Origin: Stenopsyche tienmushanensis
Lineage: Eukaryota > Arthropoda > Insecta > Trichoptera > Stenopsychidae
Direction: 5' to 3'
Length of the DNA stretch: 64,000 nucleotides
Assembly: GCA_008973525.1 (NCBI GenBank)
Contig: WACJ01000098.1
Coordinates: 992,001 to 1,056,000 of the forward strand
Part shown: piece by piece, positions 35,940 through 46,604 of the stretch
Position numbering within the stretch: the first letter of the stretch is position 1
How the letters are laid out: the number at the start of each line of letters is the position of its first letter
Program-made: the position numbers and the translations under genes
The notes under the pieces: generated by a model
Told to the model about the DNA's origin: nothing
Seen by the model: the letters and a program-made list of their open reading frames with translations, nothing else
The model's database searches: none

Positions 35940-37345
35940 ATTTCCTGGATATGAAAAACTGGTCAGGCAGGAACATTAAAGATTCATGCTTTGATGGATG
36001 TCATACGGACTTTAAAGAAATAATGCGACTATACAAGCTCTAATAAATAGCTTGAATGAAACATGCTATATTTTATGCAAAAGCCTTGAAATCGACTTTT
36101 TAAAATCTGCGCTAAAATGTGATTATAAAGTTTTTGAAAGAATAATTAGTAAAATAAATTCGCATGGATAGTGTTTATATGATTTCGTTATATTTATATC
36201 TAGTTGCCATATAAGTATGAGAACAGTTTTTCATAGCATTTAAATGTAAAAAAACGTTGATTATTTGCACATTATTAATCATACGTTCTTAATGTAGATA
36301 TTGGGCGGGAAAAAATATATAAAACGAGTGTCGGTTTCGTGTGAGATCTTTAATTAGTTTCCTACAAGACCCGTTTTTTTTTCAGATTGCAATCGATTTT
36401 CATGTTATAAGAATTTATCATCATAAAATGCTCTTTATGGCCTTCGATGGCGCCCTCGTCAATACGGCATGGTTTTCATGCTGAACCACGCTGATAATCC
36501 CGATATTGAACGCGAGCCGTTCATTTTTGTCGCAGTTTCAACCATCTTATCCCGTAATCCCGAGTTGAAGTTATTGCTATTGGCCGAGCAGCCGGATTCT
36601 TAGACCGCAAAGCTATTTATTCCAAACAAAGAGCGGCTAACACCGGGATCTGCAACCAGCACGCCGATAAATTGCTCGGTGGCGCAACGGCTGATTAACT
36701 TTGACTCGTGTCCCGTTTAACTTGAACGAGTGCTCTTGATCGTGTGAGAACGGGTCCGGCAAAGAGCCGGGGGCTCGACCGAGCCCTCTATGAATTTGCT
36801 CTATTCTTTATTTGCGGCGGGTTGCGAAATGTCTCTTGAACGCTGTTGTTGTTGCTCAACGCGTTGTCAAGTTCCCGGCTAAGTGCTATAATTACGCGCC
36901 GCGTAAACGCGTGCTTTCAGCGCGCCGGTTTTAGTCGGCAGCGGACACGCATTATTGCGAAACAACCATAATCGACCTAATATCGATTCAATAAAACATA
37001 TCATATGTTTTGTGAACATTGCGATAGCTTGTTTGATTTGCGAGATTGTTAATTAATCAAATAAACTGTTACTTTCGCCCGAGGCGCTCTGCATCACTTA
37101 TCTTGTCAATTAACAATTGAAATAAAAATTACAAGCGCATGAGCGATTTCATATTAAATTAAGTTAACATGTGTTTTATGATTGAACAGTAATTTTGTGA
37201 ATGCCAGTTTTTTTTAATATCTATATAAAACGCTTGTTAAATAGATATATGCTTCAACAACACCGACAAACTTATGCTTGCATAATATTTTTATCCGTAC
37301 AGTACGACAACGCTTAATGCTGTTTCAGTATTAGGCGGTAGTATT
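35940..37345. other. About 1.4 kb, including a CpG-rich block
   Basis: 35.9-36.4 kb is AT-rich. 36.42-36.99 kb is the most GC- and CpG-rich unique block of the left half (for example GCGCCGCGTAAACGCGTGC) with no open frame of note and no similarity to the repeats listed here. It could be a regulatory or conserved non-coding island. 37.0-37.3 kb is AT-rich again. Confidence 0.35.
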
Positions 37346-37346
37346 G

Positions 37347-37566
37347 GGATTCTGGCTGCAGGAGGGACGAAATCCCGCAGCCAAGGCTAACAGACCACTC
37401 TCCCGACTCCCGCCTCTTGCGCATCACTACCCAATCATCAACGATGCACGCGCAAGAAGCGATCCGTCGGTATGCAGGTGCAATGTCTCCGTAGGGCCAC
37501 AAGAGATGGCGCTGCTAAAATAACACATTGCACTTGAAGAGAGATGGAAGATGTCGCTGTTAACAA
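37347..37566 (-). repeat. LTR-like repeat, copy t
   Basis: On minus it begins TTAACAGCGACATCTTCC and runs through TCTCTTCAAGTGCAATG, AGCGCCATCTCTTGTGG, TGCATACCGACGGATCG, TGGGTAGTGATGCGCAAG and CTTGGCTGCGGGA, ending at CTGCAGCCAGAAT. The AATAAA-containing last third is missing. Otherwise it is the best match to the 46.2 kb copy. Confidence 0.55.
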
Positions 37567-38137
37567 CGCTACTATAAGTCAGATATCGATCACGATTGAG
37601 AATGATCCTATGAATATTGTACAAGTTAAGCTATTTGGAGTTGTTAATTTATTTTTTCATATCCATTAACAAAAACCCATGAAAAATTTGCATCTATTTT
37701 ATAATACGAATACGAAAAATTACAATCCAGAAATATGAATTTCGATAAGAAGATTATTTGAGAACAACAATGAAAATGTATCCGCATACAAAATGTGATA
37801 AAATTATTAAGTTTATGTGTGTTCTATAACACATTGTAACAACAGAAAAGGCAAGACGAATTGGTACATGGTTATAAAAGCTTAAAGGTGTATTCTTCGT
37901 TGATGATTCAAGATAATAAAACGACATTTTTAAATCGAATCATTCTTTGTAATGAAAATTGAATTCTGTACGATTGCAGAAAAAGATCTAGACAATGTCT
38001 TAATACAAATGAAACTCCTAAATATGAATTCAAAATTAGTTATGGTTACTGTGTTGTACATTTAAAAAAAAAAGATCCATTGTTATTTTTAAAACGGGTT
38101 AAAATTTTGCAAGTTCTAGTTAATAGACCAAGGTTTC

Positions 38138-38232
38138 ACACGAGAGAGAGATAGAAAGAGATCTGGCTGCGGGAAGGATGTCTTCCCACAGCCAAGGCTA
38201 ACCGAGATGGATGGAGAGATGGAAGATATTTC
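38138..38232 (-). repeat. LTR-like repeat, copy u (fragment)
   Basis: Minus strand CATCTCGGTTAGCCTTGGCTG, GGGAAGACATCCTTCCCGCAG and CCAGATCTC(TTTC) match the ...GGCCTTGGCTGCGGGAGG...CAGCCAGACCTCTC segment of the 46.4 kb copy. A TGGAAGAT(G)-like remnant of the other end follows directly, so the centre is deleted. Confidence 0.45.
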
Positions 38233-38234
38233 AG

Positions 38235-40830
38235 ATTTTATAAATGGGGATTGTAAATCGCCCACGCTACAATGACAAATATTCTTACAAAAAATTGAGT
38301 TCCTCATTACGAAATATAACATATTTGGCAAACACGATTTGAAATTTTTGTCTTAATTTCAATGAATTTAAATTTCCTAAAACATTAACTATTAATATGT
38401 GCTGATTTGGTTTAATTTATTTCTTGAACGTTCCTACCGACACATGTACGACACAAGGCATATTTATTTTAAATAATATTTATCAGCTTTGAATTTCTGT
38501 GATATCTATTACACTAATATAATTTTTTGTCTTGAAAAAATTAGCAAAAATTGCATTGCGTCGGAGATAAATGTCTGCTATAATTTTGATACATAAAACA
38601 GGATTTTATCTTGTAGAACTTATTATTGTCAAATATTGAATTTAACCGCTCAGAGATATTTTTAACTAAAGAAAAATTGTTAGTAAATCTGTAAATTTTA
38701 TTTGGAATTGAAAAAATAATCATCATTTGGATCTAATAATCGATTTTCCAGAAATAATATAATTTTTAAGGCTTTTCGGAACTTCATTTATGGCGTGAAA
38801 AGCTCGATAGAATAGTAAATTGGTATTCTTATTGCTTTCTAGAGCCTGATTCACGTACTATCAATTTGGCTGTGAATCAATTGTCAACTTGTTGATATGC
38901 CTTGAGAGCCTGAAGAATGTACAGAGACACTCCTTAAACATTTAGGTACATACAAAATTTCAAAACACGATAGATATCTTGTCCTTTCAATGGTAAAAAA
39001 TGCAATATTGCAAATGTCAAAGCAATAAAATACTGTGTATTTAGCAACAGTTTACCTTTTTGAATAAGATGCATGATATCAATATAATTATAAGCCTTGT
39101 CGATTTTTTTTTATTTGTGTTGGGTTTAGTATTATGTTAATATATTTATTCAGAAGTAGGCTAAACATTATTAAAATGGGATATAATCGGGACTCATAAT
39201 CAAATAAATCCAACCAAACTTAACCACATGTCAATGGGAAATTGCTTTGGGATTTATTTAATTATATACAGGACATCAGGGCTAATCAAATCTGATATAA
39301 TCGATAGGTGATATTTATCTAACTTGCAATTGAATTCAGCCCTACAACAATTTTTGATCAATAGACAGTAAAGGCTGTCAATAATTTATATAGAGATAAT
39401 TTAAAATTTGAGATAGTATGCTTAAATGAAACATTCAAATATTAAAAAGGCATGTTTTGAAGGGATTTTGAGTCCCAAAAAAATCAAGAATGATGTTATA
39501 TTTATTTATATAATTAAATTACGCAGGGAGTTGTTTGGCGACTTTCCCCAAAGAGAAAAGTGGTCTGGGAAAATACACGCGCCTTTATTCACTCAACGAC
39601 AAAATTGTGAATGGGGGCGGAAAATTACCCATTTTAGCAAAAATAAATCCTAACAGATCCGATCAGGCCTGAACGGGCATACGGCAGTAGTTGCCTAGCG
39701 GTTGGATGGCCATGCGAGAGGAGTTTTCTTCTCGTGGATAAAGAGGACATAAAATGTTGTTAGCTAAATGGTCCGGAAAACATTACGAATGCTTGCCGTT
39801 AGCTGCCCACTGCCTAAACAACGAAAAAATCCCGAAAACGGATGCAAAAATCCCGTTTTGCATATGTCGATTCGGGCACGATCACCGTTGTCTCTTGCGA
39901 AAATCACCAACTCTGCGAATGCTTAACCTTTGAGCATGGAGATTTATACGATGCGATTGTTCGAATGGGAGACTTAATCGCAAGCCATCCATAATGGTCT
40001 GGTTATTGCGAATAATTGAAACGAGATAAATTGCCGTTGTAGTCGTGTTATTAAGTGGTATGATTATTGTGACAAAACGTCAACGGGTTGATGAGAGCCA
40101 TTGACATACTTCAGTAATGAGATATTAGGTCTATTCTTGGAAGTGTCCTCGCTAACATTGCCTCTTTCAATCTTCATGTCTTCTTTTGCTGTATTTATAT
40201 CCGCCTGTCATTCGATCGAGATTTGAGATAAGTCATAAAAACATAGCCGAGATTCAAACGAATGCAAAAAATCGTCTAACAAGAGCGAATCGATCTAATT
40301 GAGTCATTGGTTGCTATATAATGATAAATACCTGTCGTATACTATGTCATTTGTAATCGAGTTTTTATTAAAACTAAGTTATTTATTTACTATAGGATGT
40401 ATATAATTGAATATGCAATTTAATTAACCGTTTAAGAGTGATACTGTAATAATATAATAAGGTGTGCAACAATATGGTCACGCTCGTATTTACCGTGAGT
40501 AAATAATGAAGACGATTAAAGGTTATATAATGGATACATTTCCTTTTAAACTATTATTACTGTTACAATTTAAATTATTTTTAAGACTTGACCTTATACA
40601 ATCAGTTTATATCGAGACACGATTCAAGAAACACATTTGCGTCTTAGCATGTTATTTTTATTCCAACATGAGATGAAAGCAAACAAAGAGGAAAAAACTA
40701 GGTTAATGCGAAGATTTCTGTAACTACGCACATCCCTTGTTCAAGTACAAAACCTGAACAAAATTATGGATTGTAACATATGATGAAAAGTGCATGCTGT
40801 ATAATAATCCTAAAACAACGACTTTATTTG
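38235..40830. other. About 2.6 kb of non-coding DNA, nothing identified
   Basis: 38.2-39.5 kb is AT-rich. 39.6-40.2 kb is GC-richer, unique-looking sequence. Short open frames lack domains. No inverted or tandem repeats were noticed. Confidence 0.3.
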
Positions 40831-40991
40831 AATCAAAGACCCGCGATAGTCCGGCCCCGATCTAATCCGGTGCCCCCTGTAGTCCGACATCCCAATGCAA
40901 TTATAGTACAAATGTACAGTAAAGTTTCGTCAATGTAAAAAATGCAAAAGTCTGATTCTGAACTGCCTAAATCGTAATTAATATATTTATA

Positions 40992-41180
40992 AGTTGGCAA
41001 GTGAGTACGATGTAAGACGATCCACAATTTATGATTCAAAAAAGAACCGCGAGAATATTCAAAAGTCTGCCTCCACCATTGATTGTGTGCTAGACAAGAG
41101 GTAAACTTCCAAGAAAGCCAAACATCCAAGGGTGGAGGAAGCTTTGCATATGTGGTTTATTCAAGAAAGAAACAGGCATA
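40992..41180 (+). pseudogene. pogo-type transposase DNA-binding fragment
   Basis: It reads LASEYDVRRSTIYDSKKNRE, then NIQKSAS, which matches the psq-type helix-turn-helix of pogo/jerky transposases (LA..YGV..STV.DI.KN...I). After a frame break it reads AKHPRVEEALHMWFIQERNR, the start of the CENP-B-type second helix-turn-helix. The DDE catalytic domain is absent. Such a fragment could in principle bind element ends, but the break between the helices argues that it is not expressed. Confidence 0.72.
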
Positions 41181-41279
41181 TATTTATTTCTATATTCATA
41201 TTGGCCATGAAAGTAAAGTTGTTTTACAAGGAGATAGCAAAAACAGAAAATTTTGTAGCTAGCAAGAAATGATTGGAAC

Positions 41280-41465
41280 GCTTGTGCTGTGAGGTGCTAT
41301 TTCGATGTGTCAGCGGTCCAAAATTTGGACCGTTTGTCCTGTGGGGAATTTTTACCTATATTATCATCTTATGTATATGTATGCATATATATCATACAAA
41401 GCTAGTCTTAGGAATCTTCATCTCGCGCGGGATGAAAATTCATAGCGGGTCAGTGAAGGGTTCCA
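41280..41465 (+). repeat. LINE 3'-end fragment nested in pogo element 2
   Basis: GTGAGGTGCTATTTCGATG, GTCAGCGGTCCAAAATTTGG and ACCG match the hairpin segment of the 45.85 kb LINE (CAGCGGTCC, five-base loop region, GGACCG). The tail TGTATATGTATGCATATATA...AAGCTAG resembles the 3' part at 46.13-46.16 kb. Element 1 lacks this block, so the insertion postdates pogo mobilisation. Exact borders are uncertain. Confidence 0.55.
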
Positions 41466-41621
41466 TGATCATTTTAATATTTCTTCGGATTATAAGTATT
41501 CCTTTTCCAAAGAATTCCGGACTATAAGGGGTCAAGGGCAGTACTCTATAGTCCGACAAATTCAATAATTCTCACACTGTCTTGCAAAACATTTGTCGGA
41601 TTACCGCGGGTCTGCTGTATT

Positions 41622-42990
41622 AAAAAAAATATATATTCCGTTTTATGCGCAATTAATCAGAATTATAGATTAATATGTCCGCCTTATTACGCTCAACCTG
41701 GACTGCAAGTCTGGAATGCGTCATTTTTCCATCACTGCAACCTAACCTAATATAACCACATTTTTTAATCTTCTCTGGCTTTATACAATCCGAGAACAAA
41801 AGGACAGAATGCAATCTGGAAGGAAAATTACTCTGAGGACACCTACGCAACAATGGTGTCAGAAGAGTGGATGACTGTTCTGATGCGAGTTAATGTTTGC
41901 TAATTTATAAGTTTGCATAGGATAGCCGATGGACAATATAAAATAATTTTAGGATACTGATTATTTTCTGGACTTCCTACCATTAGGTGTATTTCCTAAT
42001 GTGATATTATAAATTGCTTCAAAAAGCAGGATTTATACATAGTTTAAAACTATGTGAGGGAATTTATTTAATTAAAATTTTGAGTAATTATAAATAATGA
42101 CAAACAAACCTACAAGGGATTGTTGCTTTTATTATTCATTTAAATTGATTTATGGATCATAACAATGTCTTTTAGCATTAATTCAAAAGTTCTAAATAGT
42201 GTGTGACAGCCCTCAAATATAAACAATATACAGGCCCTAATGAAAGTTGGTTATTGCTTTTGTTTACTTGTTATTTTCCAGGATGGCTGCCCGAAAAATA
42301 CGCCTATTTATAAAATTAGGAAATAATGGCGAAGTAAACGGAAAATCACTGAGCCGGAGCTGTTTACTTCTTTTGATCAGGGTGTCTTTGACATAACCGA
42401 ATTATGGGCCTATAAATTTTACCAGAAAGTGCGAATAAAATCCCTTAAGTGTAAAACTCGCTAGGTAAACAACGCTCAAGTTGTGTCATACAACGCTATA
42501 TAAATATATGGCAAAAGGGGCGATGTATTAATAAAAAGGCAGCTAATTAAGCCTCAAATGTGTCGTGATATGGATGGGAATAATGCTAGAAAATTTGTAT
42601 GGATTTAGGGACGCTAATTTTTTTAATGAAGCATATAGCGATCCATTATTTGGCGATTAAACTAACAGTATAAATTATATAGTGTTTACATAGTGACCAA
42701 ACGCTGATTTATGGTTTATAATTCATTTTCCCATGTTGCACAATTAAGCTCATTTGTAGATGGTCCTTCCAATTCGACTGCATTATTGATTTACGATTTA
42801 TCGCATTATTTGTTGATTGTTAATCATATTTGCTATTACATAAAGGGAAGTCGGTCAAAGCAAATCCATTATTCAAATAAGTCTTAAATTCCATTGTAAA
42901 TACTACGATATTTCAACCATAAAATGTATAATATTTCTTGGCGTTACATAGATTCAAATTTGTATTGGGTCAATATTCGATATAAAACTC
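41622..42990. other. About 1.4 kb of non-coding DNA, nothing identified
   Basis: AT-rich sequence without supported genes or repeats. If 42993-43035 and 57010-57091 belong to one gene, this would be intron downstream of the microexon. Confidence 0.3.
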
Positions 42991-42992
42991 AC

Positions 42993-43035
42993 CCTTAATT
43001 GTTAGTATGAATACTGTATGAGCATTGGTACGTAC
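42993..43035 (-). CDS. Candidate 43-nt microexon, function unknown
   Basis: On the minus strand a run of eleven T followed by ATTTCAG (acceptor) leads into 43 nt, closed by GTGAGT (donor after AAGG). One frame is open: VRTNAHTVFILTIK plus one base, entering in phase 0 and leaving in phase 1. The frame that would continue directly from the signal-peptide exon at 57010-57091 reads GTYQCSYSIHTNN and then stops. So either another exon lies between them or this is not an exon of that gene. A good polypyrimidine tract and donor this close together are uncommon but do occur by chance in 64 kb. Confidence 0.27.
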
Positions 43036-43039
43036 CTGA

Positions 43040-45480
43040 AATAAAAAAAAAAATCAATTAATATCAATATTATTATTAATAAATTAAAAAATCTAATTCG
43101 TTTGCTAATTTGGTATTATAATAAGCAAGTTAACCTGTTAGCAGGCTTAAGCGGACACGAGCAATTAATCCCCCATAAGCTCATTAATAGTCACCGAGCT
43201 TAAAGCTTTTGCTTTAAGCCCACCGAAGATAATAACGAATGTTCCTACTTATTGCGTGTTTAATTAAAATTTCGATTTTAAGCAGATTTTAATGAGCAAA
43301 ATGTGGCTAGACAACCTCAAAACAAATCCCCTAAAAACCCCGCGCGAATTAATCGCGGCTCCCGCGAATATTGAAATAAAACCCGTTCAATATATTTCCG
43401 ATTATACTTTTTACGGCGATATTCCGTCTATCCAAAGGGTGAAACTCTGACGCTATAAAAATTCAAATTATATGTAAAATCGACACGTCCCACCCTTAAG
43501 CTTTAAGCTTCCATAAAATTTAATTTGCACATCGTCCTCTTCATTCATACGTTCGCGTGCAGATATATTAGGCGCTTGTAGCGTCTTTTAACATTTTTAT
43601 GCCCTTATTTTGCGTCGTATTTTCGTACAAACCTGCATAAAAAAAATCAAATTTCGCACTGTAAGAAATGTTGATTTGCGACCCTAAGCTGTGACACAAA
43701 TAGAACTTATTGCATTTAGTCCATGCAATCTTTTTTTTTTTCATCTTAAACGTGACATGATGGATTGATTAAGTATTGAAAACACGATGCATTATTTTGA
43801 TATGAATACAAAAATTTGATGATATAAAATTGCAAATCGAAGCAGATCTTCTATGGAAAAAAATTGAATATGATAGATGTTTGGGTGCCGCACGAACTAT
43901 CTTTAACGCGCAAATATTAGCTTTTAAGTGAATACGCATCCTTGATGATAAAAAAACTTTTTTGCATTTAATCGGAAATAAGTAAATGATATTGTAAGGT
44001 GAATATCATAATTATGTTTGTCAAATTAAGCATCAATATTAACTTATAAATCAAGATCAATGTATCAAAAGGTTCAATATTATACGATGCAAATTCGCCA
44101 AGTTGAAGTCGAGAGAAAGGCCGTGTTCTTGTTAACGACGAGCTTCGGGTGTTCCCGTACACTCTCACGCACAGCAGTGACGTTTTTAGCAGACCTTGCG
44201 TTTCGGTGACGTACGGATATTAGCGGATTATTTATCGAACCGGTTGACTTGAATTTTAATTTAGTCACCATTATTACCTTCCATGATAATTTGCCAAACA
44301 CTACAAAATATTTTTTGTTTTAACAATAAGGCCATTATAACCTTAAAAAAAAATTAAAATTAAAATCTAAATATATTTGTCGATATATAATCAACTTAAT
44401 TTTGTATATCGAATTTAAATTTAAAATGTTTATTTATAATTTAATTTATAATAGTTTTATAAAATATTTGCAATTATTTTATAAAAAAAAATTATGCTAA
44501 ATATTGTATTAATAATATTCAATTAAACTATTTAATTGAGGACTTACCATCTTCAAAGTAATTAAAACAAAGAATATTTACATAGTATATAGTGGCATCT
44601 GTCGGCGAAAAGATGAACTTTATTATTGCGTTTATTTTATAAAAATAAGATGCTCCAAATAAATCTGGTTTATTTTAAGGTGATTAATTAATTGCTTGAT
44701 TAAATTCAATTTGGCTTTAGTTCAATGTTTTGGTATATCCTAATGTTTGACGACCCTTCCGAAAATAGCCTGGGTACTCAAGGGTTAAGAAACCCTGTCT
44801 TACACGCTTGAATGCCCGAAAAGCGGGCAAATTCTTATTCGAATGCGTCAAAGTAAGAAATTATCTCGATCCGTCCAAATTGTTGAGCTCGTTATCATTC
44901 GCATGTAAAATTCGGTTTAAAATGTTTTCGCCCTCACGCAAGTCTGAAACGCGACAATGACCGATGATTCCGTACTAAGCGGGGATGACTAACAACTTCC
45001 GTCGAGATATGCTGTGAAATACTGAAACTTTGAGCTTTTACCCTTTTAGAATGTTGGGAATGATTTGTTTGCCGGAAGTGCAAGCAGACACGTCCGCAAG
45101 AGGCGACAGAGTGCCGCTACGTCCGGGAATATTTTTGCATTTTAATTGGTCGAATGTTTGGGGACGCCCGAGAAAATATTCCGGATCGAATAATATTTGG
45201 TTTTCCTAAAACCGGTAATGTAGGAAAAATTGGCCCTTAAGTGGCTGACAGAACAACCTTCGCCAGAACCCCCGAGAAAATCCCTAACAATAATAACTCA
45301 ACGTGTCTGGTCACTCTGCTAATCCCCAATGCTCTAATATACAGAGAACAAGGAGGTTTATATGGACGATAAGCTTTTGAAAATGTTATATAATTTAGCA
45401 CATCTAAAGATAAAATATTTATTTTTAAATTTAAAATGTGCTTAAAATCAACAATTTCCTTTGGATAATAAAAATCTGGA
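43040..45480. other. About 2.4 kb of non-coding DNA, nothing identified
   Basis: 43.1-43.6 and 44.75-45.25 kb are GC- and CpG-richer unique blocks. 43.7-44.75 kb is very AT-rich. The AAGATGgtaagt string (minus strand, near 44545) resembles a splice donor but no matching acceptor and frame were found. Confidence 0.3.
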
Positions 45481-45600
45481 TGAATTTTCATAAACATCAA
45501 ATAAATTTACAGCGCCATCTTTTGGTGTGATGTGTGCATTAAATAAAAAATATGTTTTTAAAATAAATCTCAGGAGTTTTATTTTAAATTGGTGGCAGGA
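45481..45600 (+). repeat. Possible LTR 3' part with primer-site-like TGGTGGCAG
   Basis: CAGCGCCATCTTTTGGTGTG, then AAATAAA and AATAAATCTCAGGAG, is followed by TTTTATTTTAAATTGGTGGCAGGAG. TGGTGGCAG directly after an LTR end is a common primer-binding-site form in insect LTR retrotransposons, and the AATAAA would serve as poly-A signal. There is no second LTR, no gag or pol, and the start is undefined. This is a tentative call. Confidence 0.35.
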
Positions 45601-45624
45601 GTATTCCGCCCAATGCAAATGCCT

Positions 45625-46175
45625 CCGACGCGCTAGGCGATCTTCACCCACACGTTAAGGAGGCGGTGTTAAATAGTTGGTAAGAGAGGTGGTCCACGTC
45701 TACTGGACGTTCCAGTTCCTCACAGGGCATGTGCGATTTAGGGCTTCGTTTTTTGGGTCCAGACTTTCCCCGATTTCGGAGTGTCCGTGCGGAGACCGGA
45801 TGGTCATGGATGCAGACCATGTTCTGTGGACATGTCCGGGTATCCAATCGTGAGACGCTCATTCTAAGTGTCAGCGGTCCGAAATACGGACCGGGTGCAC
45901 ATACAAGCCTTGTGGTTACTCCCTCATATTTTAGGGCAATAGGGCCTTTTTGTGTAAGCTATGAAGAGAAATGCATCCCCGGAGCACTTCTACGATCTCC
46001 ATGTTCACGAATACCTCCCTAGACGATAATTTACATTGGTAGCTCGCACCAAATGAGGTCGCGAGCAAGACTGAACTTCCCCTCACTCATAAAACGTATA
46101 TATTTATTTATCTTATCCTGTCTTAATTTATAATATATATGTATGTAAGCTAGTGTAGCTTGGGCGATTTATCAT
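45625..46175 (+). mobile_element. 5'-truncated non-LTR retrotransposon (LINE)
   Basis: It contains the C-terminal coding end of a LINE ORF2 (45690-45856), then the shared 3' segment with the CGGTCCG-AAATA-CGGACCG hairpin (45874-45892), the CACATACAAGCCTTGTGG block and a TTTTAGGGC block. It ends with a longer 3' region running to the TATATATGTATGTAAGCTAG tail. It is the only one of four copies that keeps coding sequence and so identifies the other three. An LTR-like repeat starts immediately after it. Confidence 0.75.
45690..45856 (+). pseudogene. LINE ORF2 C-terminal zinc-finger region
   Basis: In the frame starting at 45706 it reads FQFLTGHVRFRASFFGSRLS, then PISECPCGDRMVMDADHVLW, then TCPGIQS and a stop. 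LTGH followed by C.C..(x)...DHVLW.CP is the post-reverse-transcriptase cysteine/histidine motif of R1/Jockey-like LINE proteins. The motif spacing is intact, but nothing of the reverse transcriptase core remains. The clade cannot be fixed from so short a piece. Confidence 0.8.
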
Positions 46176-46183
46176 CCCCGCAT

Positions 46184-46600
46184 AGTAGCGACATCTTCCA
46201 TTTCTCTTCAGGTGCAATGTGCTATTTTAACAGCGCCATCTCTTGTGGCCCTGCGAAGACATTGCATCTGCTTACCGACCGATCGCTTCTTGCACGTACA
46301 TCGTTACCGGTTGGGTAGTGACGCGCAGGAAGCGGGAGTCGGGAGAGTCGTCGGTTGGCCTTGGCTGCGGGAGGTTGTCCCTCCTGCAGCCAGACCTCTC
46401 TCTCTCTCTATCTGTAGTGTGGAATAAATAGTTTTCTTGTGAAGAGAGTCTTTCCTTTCGACGCCCTTCGTATTCCCATCCATTCGTCCAGCAGCATCAC
46501 AGCCCGATAGAAGAATGGACCCGTGCGGTAGCGCGGCCATCCCGACGAGCACGAGGAGGCGGGCAGCCGCCCGGGGACTCTGCCCCCGAGAGCGCCCTCG
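46184..46600 (+). repeat. LTR-like repeat with adjoining segment, copy p
   Basis: It is the most complete copy of the six: GCGACATCTTCCATTTCTC, CAGGTGCAATGTGC, AACAGCGCCATCTCTTGTGG, GACCGATCGCTTCTTGC, GGTTGGGTAGTGACGCGCAG, a CT microsatellite (46395-46410), GTGTGGAATAAATAGTT and CTTTCGACGCC. Sequence shared with the 55.96 kb copy continues past this end: TATTCCCATCCATTCGTCCA, CGATAGAAGAA(T/C)GGACCC and GCCCGGGGACTC. This adjoining GC-rich part could be the start of an internal region after an LTR. In this copy it opens with ATGGACCC, but the 55.96 kb copy has ACGGACCC, so a conserved start is not supported. Confidence 0.55.
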
Positions 46601-46604
46601 CTTC

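Larger units (their letters stand above)
40833..41617 (+). mobile_element. pogo/Tigger-like element 2 with nested LINE end
   Basis: This is the same element as 34982-35610. The left end is decayed (AGACCCGCGATAGTCCGGCC), and the right end reversed reads CAGCAGACCCGCGGTAATCC, with TA at 41618-41619. Shared inner blocks include GCGCCCCCTGTAGTCCGACA (GTGCCCC here), TACAGTAAAG, GCTTTG(T/C)ATAT, GTAGCTAGCAA and AGTACTCTATAGTCCGACAA. Relative to element 1 it carries extra DNA at about 41280-41465 with the LINE hairpin. The transposase remnant is better preserved than in element 1. Confidence 0.8.

Noticed and set aside
44535..44560. Minus-strand donor AAGATG/gtaagt as an exon end
   Set aside because: No acceptor with an open frame lies upstream at a sensible distance.
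46506..46600. gag start (ATGGACCC) after the LTR-like repeat at 46.2 kb
   Set aside because: The homologous position in the 55.96 kb copy is ACGGACCC and the frame soon loses similarity, so a conserved start is not supported.
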